The translations under genes and the position numbers were made by a program. A stretch of DNA of 64,000 nt, from NCBI GenBank assembly GCA_030272585.1, contig BSYQ01000007.1:4096001-4160000 (forward strand), given 5' to 3'. Under the pieces are notes generated by a model that was given only the letters and a program-made list of their open reading frames with translations, was not told the DNA's origin and ran no database searches. The number at the start of each line of letters is the position of its first letter. The first letter of the stretch is position 1. Positions 32,527 to 43,560 of this stretch are shown one piece after another. This stretch comes from Bryopsis sp. KO-2023. Taxonomy: Eukaryota; Chlorophyta; Ulvophyceae; Bryopsidales; Bryopsidaceae.

Positions 32527-34565
32527 TCATTTGAATCTCTCTGCACGCTGTTTTAATTTTTCGGCCTCCGATAATCCTGCCAGCGGAGACATCCCGAATC
32601 GAACAGCTCTCTGTTTCTTTTTGGCAGCTTCTTCCTCTGGGATGGGCAGCCCGAATCGCTTGGCCCTGGCTTTCAGTTTCAGAACTTCGTCCTCCGCGAC
32701 GGGAATGCCAAATCGACGAGCCCTGGTTTTCCGTTTTTCTTCCTCCAAATCGGCATCGAACTGGAAAACAGAGAATAAAATGAGAAATAAGAGCTCAAAT
32801 GGTCAAAAATTCGGGCAAAAAAACTAAAAGCGGCACACCTGATCTGGTTTTCCTACTCGTCCCCATTTAAAAATTAGTTTTCAATTTGGGAATCCAAAAT
32901 CCCACAAACGGCCAATTGTATCGAGCTTCAGCAAAATTGAAAACATAACTCCCGATTTGGAGCACCCCAACGACACCAGACTGTCATTTGATCAGTGCCT
33001 TCCACCCTCCCCACACACAATAAAAAAAATAAATAAAAAAAGAAAAAAAACCTATTGGAGCTTGTGTTACAAAGAGGGTGCAACCAGCAAATCAGCAAAC
33101 CCACCAGTCCGAATCTCTTTGCCCGCTCTTTCTTTTTCTCGGCATCTCCGGCATCGTCTGCCTGGGTGGGGGCCATGTCTTTGGTTAGCTCTTTCGTGAT
33201 GGAGAACTCCGTCTGGAAAACGATGGGTTCGTGTTTGGCGGTGCCTTGGGCCTCTGCTACAGCCCCATCTTCCCCAACCTCTTTCCCACCCGATGTCGAC
33301 ACCACTGCCTGGCAATAAAACAAAAGATAAGAATAAAAAATCATACAACTGAAATGAGAATAATGAAATGAGAATAAAGAATGCATTACGACCCCCCCCC
33401 AAAAAAACGAGTAAAGGGGCATCGATGCGGGTCGATGCTCTTCGAGATGGGACATTTTTCTGAACCTCACTTCTGTCAGTAAGTCGTTTACTGGTTTCTT
33501 GAATGTCATTTCCTCTCTTTTCTTCCCAGTATCTTTGTTGTTCGAAATTTTCGGAGCCCTTCCCCCTCCCCCCCCCTTTCGATTTTCTCCCCTCTCAAAA
33601 GCACTTTCAATAATTAAGCCACACATCATATTGAAAAGATAGGTATCCCCCCCACTCTCCGTAGTTTACTGTCATAAATCAACCTTACCTCGCCATCCTG
33701 AACTCCCTCTCCCTTGCTTTCCAACACCGGCTCGATCACACCCTCCCCTTTCATGACCTCGGCCAAAAGATCCTCGTCCACACCATCGTCCGTTACACTG
33801 TTGGGCTCCGATTCCTTCCCGAGTTCTGGCATTGTCGAGGCATCCATCGCACTCTCCAGCCTTTCCAACAGCACCGGCTTGGTCCCAGCGCTGTCCAAAC
33901 CTCGAGATGTCAGTTCATCTCTCAATTCCTGTTGAATGTGAATAAAAAAGATACTGTGTGGTTAGTAAAAGGCAGGGGGAAATTGATAAACAATGCTAGT
34001 GAAGAGGAAAGGGTCGGGTGTGTGTGTGTGGGGGGGTACCTATCATTCCGATATGAATTTTGATTTTTGTTTCACCATAAAAAACATTCAAATTGAAGAA
34101 TGATTGAGTTTTACACAAAATTTTTTGTCCAAGCTAGTTTTTTGCTTTTGACCTCAATATTTGATGCCATCTAGATTCAAGTTTCAGAAATTTATCCAAG
34201 GCCTGCCAACACTTTTTCCTTTGTTTCTTCTTCTCCCCCCCCTCCCTAACCTTTGAGGGGGTTTCACAATATTTTATTCAGTTATCAAATTAATACATGT
34301 AATTAAATTATACTATTATATTTATTTATCTATTTTTCACAAGGACAACCTCCTTAGAACAAGGCGATGAATCCAAAAGATGGAACAGAACCCCAATACT
34401 CCTTCCCAACAGAAAATCTATTAAATATCTGGTGTCCAATCGAAGCAAGGGTCTCAGGAGCTGCGAATCGAATCCAACCTGCCAAGAGTTAAAGAGAAAA
34501 AAACACCCCCAAGCGACCCACCCTACCTGGACTTTCAGCTTTCGCAGTTCAGACTTCGTCAGCAT
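32527..34565 (-). CDS. SAP-domain protein of the SARNP/THO1 type
   Basis: Four minus-strand exons, 34565-34527, 33928-33689, 33308-33105 and 32760-32527, all phase 0, give 238 residues. Residues 3 to about 43 form a SAP domain split by the first intron (LRKLKVQ / ELRDELTSRGLDSAGTKPVL). An acidic linker follows. The C-terminal half carries four copies of an R-A-x-R-F-G motif (RAKRFGL, RARRFGI, RAKRFGL, RAVRFGM) and a last RAERFK. SAP plus repeated R-x-x-RFG motifs is the layout of SARNP/CIP29 and yeast Tho1, which bind RNA and the UAP56-type helicase in mRNA export. It is therefore probably a nuclear mRNP assembly factor. The ATG lies 13 codons before the first donor. Confidence 0.87.
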
Positions 34566-34781
34566 CGCGAAAAATACCTGCAACAAGAGAAAAAAAGAAA
34601 CGAGCGAACGAAAAGACTCACCTCTTCTCCGCGTCCAACCCACCGATCCCCAGAACCGGTGCTCACCGAAAACAAGGTACGACATGATTTAACCAGAATC
34701 GTGCCGTACATATGACATCATTTTGGCTTCCAGAGGGTGTGTTTCGGAACAGAAATAGTTGTCTATTGCGTGGAAAACCAT
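34566..34781. promoter_or_regulatory. putative divergent promoter region
   Basis: Only 216 bases separate the ATG of the minus-strand SAP gene from the proposed ATG of the plus-strand bS21-like gene. The two genes probably share a bidirectional promoter here. No TATA box or other element stands out. This is inferred from gene arrangement alone. Confidence 0.4.
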
Positions 34782-35298
34782 ATGACGTCTTTCGTGGTGA
34801 GGTTCGTTTTTCCCTGAGGAGCTCCGAAAGCGCAACGGAATGTTTAAGTTATTTATCGAAGCGGAAGAGGGTGGAAATGCTGGTAGTGGTTTCTCGATGG
34901 CGTGAGGCTGATGGCGAGCTCCCTATTTTCTTTTATCATCTTTCGGCCAGGTGTTTCGTCAGTTCGGGTCTTTCGCATCGCAAGCGCTGCGACCGCTGTC
35001 GCGCGTCGTGGAACCCTCCAGAAATGAGTTTTTCCGACAAATGAGTGCCAAGAGAGATGGAACGAAGGTCCGCGGGGGTCTCGGCGTTGACGTCGGCGAA
35101 AACAACCAGGTGGAGAGGGCGATGAGGATTTTGAAGAGGAAGGCGATGAACGAAAAGTACGACGAGAAGTGGAGGCAGACGTATCACGTGAAGAAGGGGG
35201 AACAAAGACGTCAAGAGCTCAAGAAAGCGAAATTCAAAATCTTCAAAGCGGAGTTTCGTGAGCGAATGAAATGGATTCTGCAAAGACGAGCCAGGTAA
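34782..35298 (+). CDS. bS21-like mitochondrial ribosomal protein
   Basis: A main exon at 34951-35298 encodes a presequence-like lead (FRQFGSFASQALRPLSR), then a basic helical domain (NNQVERAMRILKRKAMNEK, KWRQTYHVKKGEQRR) that fits bacterial ribosomal protein S21. No in-frame ATG precedes the presequence. A short first exon 34782-34796 (ATG ACG TCT TTC GTG, donor GTGAGG) joins it in phase 0, giving 120 residues; this join is tentative. If it is wrong, translation could begin at the ATG at 35041 and the protein would lack the leader. A basic tail of about 30 residues extends beyond the usual bS21 end. The predicted location is the small subunit of the mitochondrial ribosome. Confidence 0.65.
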
Positions 35299-36838
35299 CG
35301 CCGCCATTGACAATCTTCTCGGATTGCATGTTTGTTTGAGTCCACCTGACATGGTGCCACCTTTTTGTATTATTTCCTTATTTTGGGATCTCTATATTTT
35401 TTTCAAATTGTTGGAGGGGGAGGGGGGGGGGGCTTCAGGCAAACTAGCAATCTATTTTGTGGAGAAGTCTGACCTTCCTCAATGTTTTTGAAGCAGCAAA
35501 CCTCACACTCTATTCTATGCTGAATCCTTCGAATTTTTCCTCTTGTTGTGAAACTTTCAACACAAGCAGAAACACACCCGATGACCGTTTCGCATGCCTG
35601 ATTTCGAAAAAAAATTCTCGTGTTTTCACAGGGGATTTTAGAGACTGCTGGGCCCTGGACCACAATCACATCATTCCCATTTTACCATCGGTGTGTTTGA
35701 TGGATTGGAAATTCACCATAATTCTTGCTGGACTTGCTGGTTTCTCCTGGAATGCAGAGACCTAGGCATTCCAGTAGTGCGCATTCCAAGTAAAGAGCGA
35801 AATCTCTCTGTGTTGTTATGTTTCACAGGATTTGGGAGTTTAGTTCGGTTTAGATTCTTGCCTCGTGTGAGTGGTTCTATACATGTATATAATCGAAAAA
35901 GGATTCGATCAGTCTGACGTGGGGTCTGACTGTCAAATTGAGGCTCTTCAATCGTTTTAGAAACCTCGAGCATGTGGCTTGCGCATATTGAGGTGGTGTT
36001 AGATGTTTTTTTCCCTAAATAAGTAAATAAACAAAGATAGAGATAGAGATAACAATAGATGGAGCCAGATAAGCAACCAAAAGAGTGAAACTGAAACGCC
36101 AGGTCCATCTCATTTGCTCAGCCTCAATGACATGCACTTGAAAATGAAACAAAAATGAAACGCGCACAAAAACACCACTCGAGATCGCCGTATCCTCTCT
36201 CGGATTCTACGATTTTATTCAGTCAGAGGTTCCAGATCTCGACCGGTTTGGAGCCGTTCAACGGTCTGACGGAACACGTCGCGATGACTAATAATTTTTG
36301 GGGGGGACTTGTCTTGCATTACCAATCCCAAAGAGTCACCCCGTCGTGTGTTTTTCTCACACAAATGCACCGCTTCTTGATCACGGGGCCGAACTGCGAT
36401 GAGGAGGTGAGCGCACGGCTGTCTTGAGCGTCGAGAGTGCAAAAACACATAGAACAGAAAGATATCAGTGGCGATCGCGAGGGTTGGAAAAAGACGCGTC
36501 TGTTTTGGTTCAGTCAGATAATCAGTGTTTGCGTCGAGAACGTGGTGGTGGGGAAATAGTTGCTGGTTGGAGTGGTGGAGGTTGAGCGATACACTGTAAG
36601 AGTAGAGGCACGTCCGAGGCGGATGCGCGACCCCCTGTTCTTGGGAAAACCCAAAGTTTGTCTTCAGCTTTCAGTTGATCGCTTCTGCACAAGATCCTGT
36701 GGAAAAATTGGATGAAATGTATCTTCATTTGTTTAGTCAGGGCAAAAAAAAAAAACACCCATAAGAATTTGAATTGTGTTTGGAGAGGAAAGTCTCATTT
36801 CGCTGAATTTCTGTTGTTGTTTTGGCAGGCCTCGGAAG
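35299..36838. other. intergenic region before the six-span membrane protein
   Basis: No supported gene. An acceptor-like TTTTGGCAG ends just before the ATG at 36839, so a 5'-untranslated exon of the next gene probably lies here. Small open frames such as plus 36155-36427 have no recognisable features. Confidence 0.4.
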
Positions 36839-37922
36839 ATGGCAGCGGCTGCAGAAAGGATGAAAATTTTTATAGGAACGTTGAACATTTGGCTGATATC
36901 GGTGGTGCTGGGAATTATTGTCTATGAAGGGAGACCTGGGCCCATGACTCCTCTGCCTTTAAAATGGTACTGGCTGGCCCCTCCCCTGCTCAAAATCTGA
37001 AAACCAGGTCATCGTCAGTGCGTTCAGTCAAGTTATCTTCCCGGTCTGCAGAATTCTGATCATGCATTCCGATGAAGAAATTGACCTATGAATTTTTTAG
37101 ATTGGGCTCTGCAAAAAACTGTTTTTCTTTCAGCTGAGGTAGGAGGAGCAAAAATTTTGAAGTGCAATTCAGTATGATTGACCTGGCACCACCAGTTCTC
37201 AGAAAAAGCTGTATTTTTTCAAATTCTGGCCAATACCATTCATTGATGCGGCTCAGAATGGGCTCCATGCTCCAGTGAGGTGCGACTAAAATCTAATCCA
37301 CAAGCATGAGTCAACATTGAGTGCCCCTCACCCCCCCCCTCTTTGTTCCTTTAGGTATGACAATTTGGTTCGGCGCATCGGACCATTGCTTCCGCTGCTG
37401 GTGGTTGGCGTGAGGCTCATCGCATTGATGTGCCCAATCCAGAGATGGAGCCAGAGCACCTCCAAACCATCAGCGACAGAAATCGGGCTGGTGTATATCG
37501 GAATCACGATTCTGAGGGTTTTGATATACCTTCTGCACTTGGGGGTGGAAGGCTCCAGCCTCATGACTAAAATGCCATCCTGGATACAAGGCGATGGGCA
37601 ACTCATGTCAGACCATATCGTCCTGGGTGCCTCCATGATTTGCATCCTCCAAATCGAAGCTGTGTTTTTCTGGAGGGAGTATGAAACGAGGCGAAGGGCA
37701 GGGTATAGGCGGCTTCCAGGGGAATCTCAACCGCAACCATGGAGGTTGATTGTGGTGGCCTTTGCATTCGTGTTGGCTTGTGTGCTGTTTGGTTTGACTT
37801 GCGCAGATATGTACTACACAGCTCGACATTTCCATCCAAGGTTTCAGTCAAGTCTGGCTTTGTCGATAGGCTTCTTCGTTTTCCAAGTGCCGAGTGCAAT
37901 TTGGGTCTATCATCGATTATGA
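36839..37922 (+). CDS. six-span integral membrane protein of unknown function
   Basis: Two exons, 36839-36966 and 37355-37922, join in phase 2 (AAA-TG / G-TAT) to 231 residues. Hydrophobic segments are at about 10-29, 51-69, 83-105, 130-148, 172-193 and 210-228. A His/Asp-containing motif (LMSDHIVLGASMICILQIE) precedes and covers the fourth segment. The loop after it is basic (REYETRRRAGYRR). No signal peptide, transporter signature or catalytic motif is recognised. The SDH-x-x-LxAS and LQxE pattern recalls an uncharacterised plant/algal membrane family, but that is from memory and unverified. Confidence 0.75.
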
Positions 37923-39585
37923 TTTTTTTTTTTGGGGGGGGGGGGGAGGGGGAACGAGGTCGCAGAATTATTTTTTTGCCTCTCTAGTTTTTCACAGTGT
38001 AAACAGAAGTGGTGGCTTGTGTGTCGAATACCTGCTCGCGGAAGGCACCGCACCCCCATTTGTATTTCGTGGCGAAGCACGGTCCGTCTCATCGAGACAT
38101 AGGAACCGCAAGTTTATGGTTAGCGCGCGTGTGTGTTGCGCAGTTCCACTCCACCACACAAATAACAAACTAGCGAGTGCGCTGGTTCGAAAGGGTGACG
38201 AAACGAACCCGGGCCACCTGATGTGCAGCGTGGAAAAACTGGCTTTCCAAAACCACCGCCCCAGCACAAAAATAACACGGAAATAAGCACGCGGCAATAT
38301 CATTCCCTGCCGCGGTCTCTCTCCTTACAGCGAAGCCGCAGTAACGGTCCAACACTAAATATGTGTGAGCTGAAATCTGGAACTGCGCGGCGGGCCTCGC
38401 TGCTTGTGTTTGCTGCGTCGAAGCAAAGCTGCTCAGCAACACACCGCAAACCTATCACAGCCACGATATTGGTGAATGATGGGAATATTCTCCCCAGTCC
38501 AAAGCCTGTGTTATTCCGAAAGCGCCCTGTCCGATAGGGGGCTGGTCGTGGGCCCAGCACGCGGACGGAGCGACCAAAGCGCAGATACTCTGTTGTATTC
38601 ATCCGCATTTTCGGAGCAGCGGCTTTCGGATTGGCAAGGTTGAACCGCAAGAGGGGGAGGCTGACCTAATCTGAACCCTCTCACTGTGCCCCCATCATTT
38701 GCGGCCACCACAAGCTTGCCGGGATGACATCAGGATTAGGACAGCCACCCCGCCACAAGTTGATCGCAATCTTTCACACGTCCATTGGGCCACGAGCTCC
38801 GGGCTGACAAACCTGGTGGTCATACCATTTCGGCGGCAACTGCCACCGCCGCGAGAGGAGGACGTCGAATGCGTGAAGAAGTGCTGGGGGAAGGAACCCA
38901 TTGGAAACGTAATAAGCGAAACTCGTTCTGCGGCCCATCAGTGGCCGACACGCCACCACGAATGCCGTCTGTCCGTGCGCATGAAATCGTACTGACAATA
39001 TGTGGCCACGCCCCTCATCATCACTCTCCGACAGGAAAGCACGCCTCTTGCTGCGAGAAAGCTTGGGGCTGGCGGCGGCCCAGAACAACACAACACAGAA
39101 ACAGCACCAATAATGCGCGCCATCACGAACGAAAACACATTCGCGGTTCTACGCCTCTGGCTTGGTGTCTTGCCAGCTCACGCGGTTTTTTTGGGGGGGA
39201 AAGGCCTCGTAAACGAGCCGCGCCGTGGTGTCCGGCTGTACCTTGTTAGGAAGGTACAACAAAATGTGTGTTTGCCCATGTTACTGGCCCATCGGCATGT
39301 CAGTCCTGGCGGCGAGCGCCACCTTTTCAAACGTTTCTGGTGGTCCATGGCTGCGAGCGCCGTTAAAAGGCCACATCCAGCACGAATTCATCAAAGGAGG
39401 TCGGCAGCACGGTGGACAGATACCCGGCAATTGGGCATTTTGAGCGTCATTCAGTGGAGGTGGTTTTTTTGAGGGGCGAAGCGTCGAAGCCGGGTGGTTG
39501 TGATAGAAAAAGGAGTGGTGTCGTGTCCGCGACGAACGAAGGAGAACTATCGGTGGCGAGCTTTTTCCCACACGACGAGGCGATC
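37923..39585. other. upstream region of the RRM gene
   Basis: A G run lies at 37935-37950. From about 38000 the sequence is of normal complexity and moderately GC-rich, unlike the homopolymer-rich spacers elsewhere. Open frames on both strands (plus 38785-39249, minus 38774-39091) overlap each other and show no domain. This is likely promoter and 5'-untranslated sequence of the RRM gene. The frame upstream of the chosen ATG is open back to 39412, so a longer N-terminus cannot be excluded. Confidence 0.4.
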
Positions 39586-40680
39586 ATGAGCAAAACGCAC
39601 AGCAACGTTTTCATCCGCAACCTGCCTTTCACAATGGATCCGCTGGGTTTGAAGGATCTGTTTACGTCTTTCGGCACGATACACTCGGTGCGCATCCTCG
39701 AGCCGCAGCAGAACGGGCAGCAGCGCCTGGGGTTCGTGAAGTTCGGCTGCTTGGGGGAGGCGACGCTTGGCATCAAGGCTATGAACGGGTGCAAGATTGA
39801 TCAGCACGTGCTGGAGGTGAAGCTTGCGGACTCTGACGTCGGTCAGAAGAACAGCAAGCTTATTCTTGGTGCGGGTATCCCAGCCAAGCCCGACCTCTGC
39901 AAGGTCGGCAGGAAGGAGAACAACAACCTGTTCGTGAGAGGATTCCCGACCTACTGGGGGGAAGCGGACTTGGCGGAGCTCTTTTTTGGTGCAGGAATCG
40001 TCGTCGAAGCAAGAGTATTGGGGATTCAGGAGACGGGCACTGGAGGCGTGGGTTTCGTGCGTTTTTCGTGCGTCGAGGAAGCTCGTCAAGCGATTGAGGC
40101 CTACAACGGCCAGTACGTCAGCGCTTTCGGGCCGTTGGAGGTGGAGTTCGCGGAAGACCGTGAGCACGAAATGCAGCAGCTGCTGACCAAAAAGTTCGTG
40201 CAGGCGAGGACCCCGTCGCCAGCCTCTTCATATGGGCTTTCCAGCACCAACTCGCTGACCTGCTCCGCGAACATTCTGGGCGATATGGATAGTGGCTGCG
40301 AAAGCAACAACGCCCTCCTCATGGCGGACGTGTTGCGCGAGTTCTCCCCAAGTCCCGAGCTGACGGTGCAGAAGCAGCTCCAAGATCTTATCGGCAAGCT
40401 GTCCGATTCCTTGGAGCTCCGCAAGAACGCCGCGAGCATCTACGTTGCGAAACTTCCGCCAGACGCTGACAGACTCTTCTTGTACGAGAAGTTCGCTCCG
40501 TTCGGTGGGGTCTCGAGTGTGAGGATCCTGTTCGATGAGAACCGCAAGTGCACCGGAGTGGGATTCGTGAACTACCTGGACCCGACGTGCGCCAAACGTG
40601 CGGTCACCGCGCTGAACGGAGCTCGTGTCGCTGGTCGCAACCTGCAAGTCAGACTTCAGGAAACCAGACGTCACCTGTGA
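39586..40680 (+). CDS. intronless three-RRM RNA-binding protein
   Basis: A single exon of 364 residues. RRM1 is at about 7-80 (NVFIRNLPF as RNP2, LGFVKFG as RNP1). RRM2 is at about 111-185 (NLFVRGFP, GVGFVRFS). A Ser-rich linker of about 90 residues (including PSPASSYGLSSTNS) separates RRM3 at about 284-360 (SIYVAKLPP, GVGFVNYL). Two close N-terminal RRMs plus a distant third is the layout of ELAV and CELF/Bruno proteins, which regulate splicing, stability or translation of mRNAs. The assignment to either group is not firm. Codon use is strongly G/C-ending (CTG, AAC, AAG, CGC), unlike most neighbouring genes, and there is no intron. Both suggest high expression or origin by retroposition. Confidence 0.87.
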   Translation: MSKTHSNVFIRNLPFTMDPLGLKDLFTSFGTIHSVRILEPQQNGQQRLGFVKFGCLGEATLGIKAMNGCKIDQHVLEVKLADSDVGQKNSKLILGAGIPAKPDLCKVGRKENNNLFVRGFPTYWGEADLAELFFGAGIVVEARVLGIQETGTGGVGFVRFSCVEEARQAIEAYNGQYVSAFGPLEVEFAEDREHEMQQLLTKKFVQARTPSPASSYGLSSTNSLTCSANILGDMDSGCESNNALLMADVLREFSPSPELTVQKQLQDLIGKLSDSLELRKNAASIYVAKLPPDADRLFLYEKFAPFGGVSSVRILFDENRKCTGVGFVNYLDPTCAKRAVTALNGARVAGRNLQVRLQETRRHL

Positions 40681-43198
40681 TTTTAAGTTTTTTGTATTGT
40701 AATGGTAACCTGTGCAGCTTTTTTTCCGAAAAAAAAGAAATGGAGGGGTAAAATGGGACGGGTCTAAAAGAGAAGAAATGCACATGGGGAGCAGATTATG
40801 TGTTTTTTTGGGGGGTGTCAGGGAGGAAAAAAAAAAGATGATGGACTGTTGGGTGAAAAAAAAGAAAAAAGTGGGTTTACTACACGGGGCTCATCTCGCG
40901 ATCTGGGCAGGATTTTATACAGACGGTTTCTCTGTTCTTTTTTCTAGAAAAAAAAAAGTGTGAGATCCAGGAGTGAGAGGAAAAAAGACGGAAAAAAAGG
41001 AGTGTCCCTGAAAAAGGAGGAGGAGGAAGTAGGAAAAAAAGAGAAATATTGACAGGGTTTGATGTGGGGGGTTTTTTGGGAGGGGGTGTTTTAGGGGCGA
41101 AAGTATTTTCTGGTCAACATGTGATGGTTGTTTTGAGGTGGATTTGAAAAAAAGGGGTTTGGGGGGAAAAAGGGAGGGGAGGGGGAAAGCTTAAAAGGGG
41201 ATATGGGAAAAGAGAGAGGGGGGAAAAGGGATGGGGAGGAAATTGCCAGCAGTATATTTTTTTTTGTTTTGTCCTTTTTTTAAAAACTCTCTCCGATTAT
41301 AGCGTTTTTATGAAAAAGACCGCAATGGAAAAAAAAGGGAAAAAAAAGTGATCGTTTTGTTTGGTTTTTCATTTTTTTTTTTTTTTGGTTCTTTTTATGT
41401 ATCCTTTTTTCCGGTGCGTAATGATGTGATGGATGGGATGAGCCTTGGATGATTTTAGGTTTTACTTTGTGACGGGATTTTTCAATGATGGGGTTTCGGT
41501 ATGCATGCAATTTGTCTTTGTTTGGTGGTGGGGGAGTGTGCGAATCTTATGGCTAAAAAAAAGAAAAAAAAAAAGATGTCGAAACCTTTTTTTTTTTTGA
41601 GTTCATGAGAAGGGCGGTTTTACTTGCTATGCGCAGTGCGGAGGTCCGTTTTTTGCCGCCGCATGCGAACAGTGTATTATTTTGGTAGATGGTAGTCATG
41701 TGTTTAATTCTTTTGGAGGGAGAAAAAGCTATGCTGAATATGAAAACGACAGAGGAAAAAAAAAAAGGAAGGAAGATAGAGAGAGAAAAAAAAAAAGAAG
41801 AGAAAATTAAGAAGAAGAAAAAAAAACATGAAGAGGTAGCCAACGTTGCAAAAAAAAAAAAAGGAAAAAAATGCTCTACATCATTGATTAGCTTGATCTT
41901 TTTTTTTTTTTTTTTCTTCTCTTTACATTTTTTTTTTTTTGGTTGTTTTCCCTTTAATTTTTGTCAGTTTGTGTCATAGGATTGTGGTGGTAGTGTGTTT
42001 TTTCTCACCAGTCTATAGTTAAAAGACTTGAAAATTTCCTCCTTTAACCGTGTGTCAAAAGCTGCGGGAATAAAACAGGAAATTAAACCGTTTTATGCAA
42101 AAAAAAAGAAGCAATATCCAAAAGCAAAAAAAAAAGAAGAAGAAAATGGGAGAAAAGTACGATATATAAGTATGACCGACAGGAAAAAAGAAAAAGAAAA
42201 GAAAAAAAAACAGTAACAGAAAGATAGAGATGACCAACTACTTTTATGACAAAAAAACAAAGAAGGAAAAGTGTTTTTAGCCTGAATGCTGGATGGGAAA
42301 TTTCATAGCATGCGGGTGGATGTTTTTGAGTGAACTTTTATTTGGGGAAATGCTCGCTTTAATTTCATATCATCGTTCAGGGTGTAACAGCCCCCTCTCC
42401 AATCGGAAATTCGGTCGGAGTTTGTCCAAGCTGGGAACTGCGGGTTGCTTTGGCAGATTTTTCGTTCGATGCAGTTTTCTGAAAACGAGGGGTGGCTGTC
42501 GGGTAATAGGTGGCAAAAGAGTAAAGATATGATGGTGATCTATGAATGATTTAGTTGGCGGCAATTTGGGGGGGAGAAAAGGGGGGGGAGGGGAAAAGGG
42601 GTGAGAAAAGGAAAAAGAAAAAGGGGGTGAGGATCAACACATACATACTACGAAGAGGGAAAAAAATAGCAATTTATTTTTTTTTCCTCGTCTGTTTTGA
42701 ATTGATCGGGTGATTTTTCATGCGGCGTGATTGGGAGGAAAAGAAAGGTGTATTGATGTGCTACAATCATTTTAAACGACCCCTGTGGCATAGAGTTTTT
42801 GTGTGTGCGTGTGTGATTTTCCTGCTGAATGGCACTGTAAGTTTCCTGTTAAATGGCACAGCTTGTTTTTCTTTTAAACCTTGGCAGATGATACACCAAG
42901 TCTGACAGGTGTCCACAATCACTATCCAGGAAAATGACTTATAGTATCCTATGTACAGAAAGGAAAAGGAAAAAAAATATCCAAGCCTTATTGATTGTGT
43001 CCATTAACCCTCTGAAGAAAAATCAAACCAGTCCATCATTCCCTACTCTCCACATATTACATGGTTGCAAACAATTTTTTATTACAGACAATACCCCTCC
43101 AGCAGAGCTGAAAAACCGTCGAAAAAGTTTGCCTGACCGAGATTCCTCGAAGCTCCGACTCCACTCCTCCACATTGGTCTGCCACCATGCACCACATC
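40681..43198. other. low-complexity intergenic region
   Basis: No supported gene. 40.7-42.7 kb is purine-rich on the plus strand, with short T-rich blocks near 41360, 41590, 41900 and 42670. A small imperfect duplication of a TTTCCTG(C/T)T(G/A)AATGGCAC motif occurs at about 42819 and 42841. The stretch ends at the target duplication of the MITE. Confidence 0.5.
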
Positions 43199-43207
43199 GA
43201 GCTCTAG
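43199..43207 (+). repeat. left 9-bp target site duplication of the MITE
   Basis: GAGCTCTAG, identical and in the same orientation as 43552-43560. It directly abuts the GGC end of the left terminal inverted repeat. Confidence 0.85.
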
Positions 43208-43551
43208 GGCTGAATATTCAAAAATCACTATTTTGTCTTCTTTCATCACTATTTTAGTCAGGATAGCGTCACAGTCCGACAGTCGGCGCGCGCCGGTCTA
43301 CCTCGCGGTCGCTCGACGCGCGCCGGTCGCGCCGGTCTACCCCGCGCTTGTTTAGCCCACTCGCTTGGCGCGCGCCGGTCGCGCTAACCCTAAACCCTAA
43401 ACCCTAAACCCAACCCTCCTTTTTTTGTTCGTCGGACATACAGCATCGGAGTGACGGGAGTCGGACTGTGACGCTGTCCTGACCGACCAGGGCGACAGCT
43501 CGGAAAATAGTGATGAAAGAAGACAAAATAGTGATTTTTGAATATTTTGCC
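43208..43551. mobile_element. 344-bp Mutator-like MITE with telomeric repeats in its core
   Basis: The element is bounded by 48-bp terminal inverted repeats (43208-43255 and 43504-43551; 46 of 48 positions match) that start with GGC. It is flanked on both sides by an identical 9-bp direct repeat, GAGCTCTAG (43199-43207 and 43552-43560). A 9-bp target duplication and long terminal repeats starting with GG are typical of Mutator-like elements. A second inner inverted repeat of 24 bp (43257-43280 and 43460-43483, one mismatch) follows, with 20 extra bases in the right arm. The core is GC-rich, with GCGCGCCGGTC three times, then a CCCTAAA tract. There is no open frame, so it is non-autonomous. 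Confidence 0.85.
43386..43411 (+). repeat. interstitial telomeric repeat, CCCTAAA type
   Basis: Three perfect tandem CCCTAAA units preceded by AA and followed by CCC, inside the MITE. The same unit written on the other strand is TTTAGGG, the telomere repeat of plants and many algae and protists. Confidence 0.9.
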
Positions 43552-43560
43552 GAGCTCTAG
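43552..43560 (+). repeat. right 9-bp target site duplication of the MITE
   Basis: GAGCTCTAG, matching 43199-43207. It directly abuts the GCC end of the right terminal inverted repeat. Confidence 0.85.

Noticed and set aside
38774-39249. Overlapping 105- and 154-codon frames on opposite strands upstream of the RRM gene
   Set aside because: Neither has a recognisable domain or splice partner, and each explains away the other.
39547-40785. Minus-strand open frames over the RRM gene
   Set aside because: The GC-rich codon use of the RRM gene keeps the antisense frames open; only the plus frame has domain motifs.
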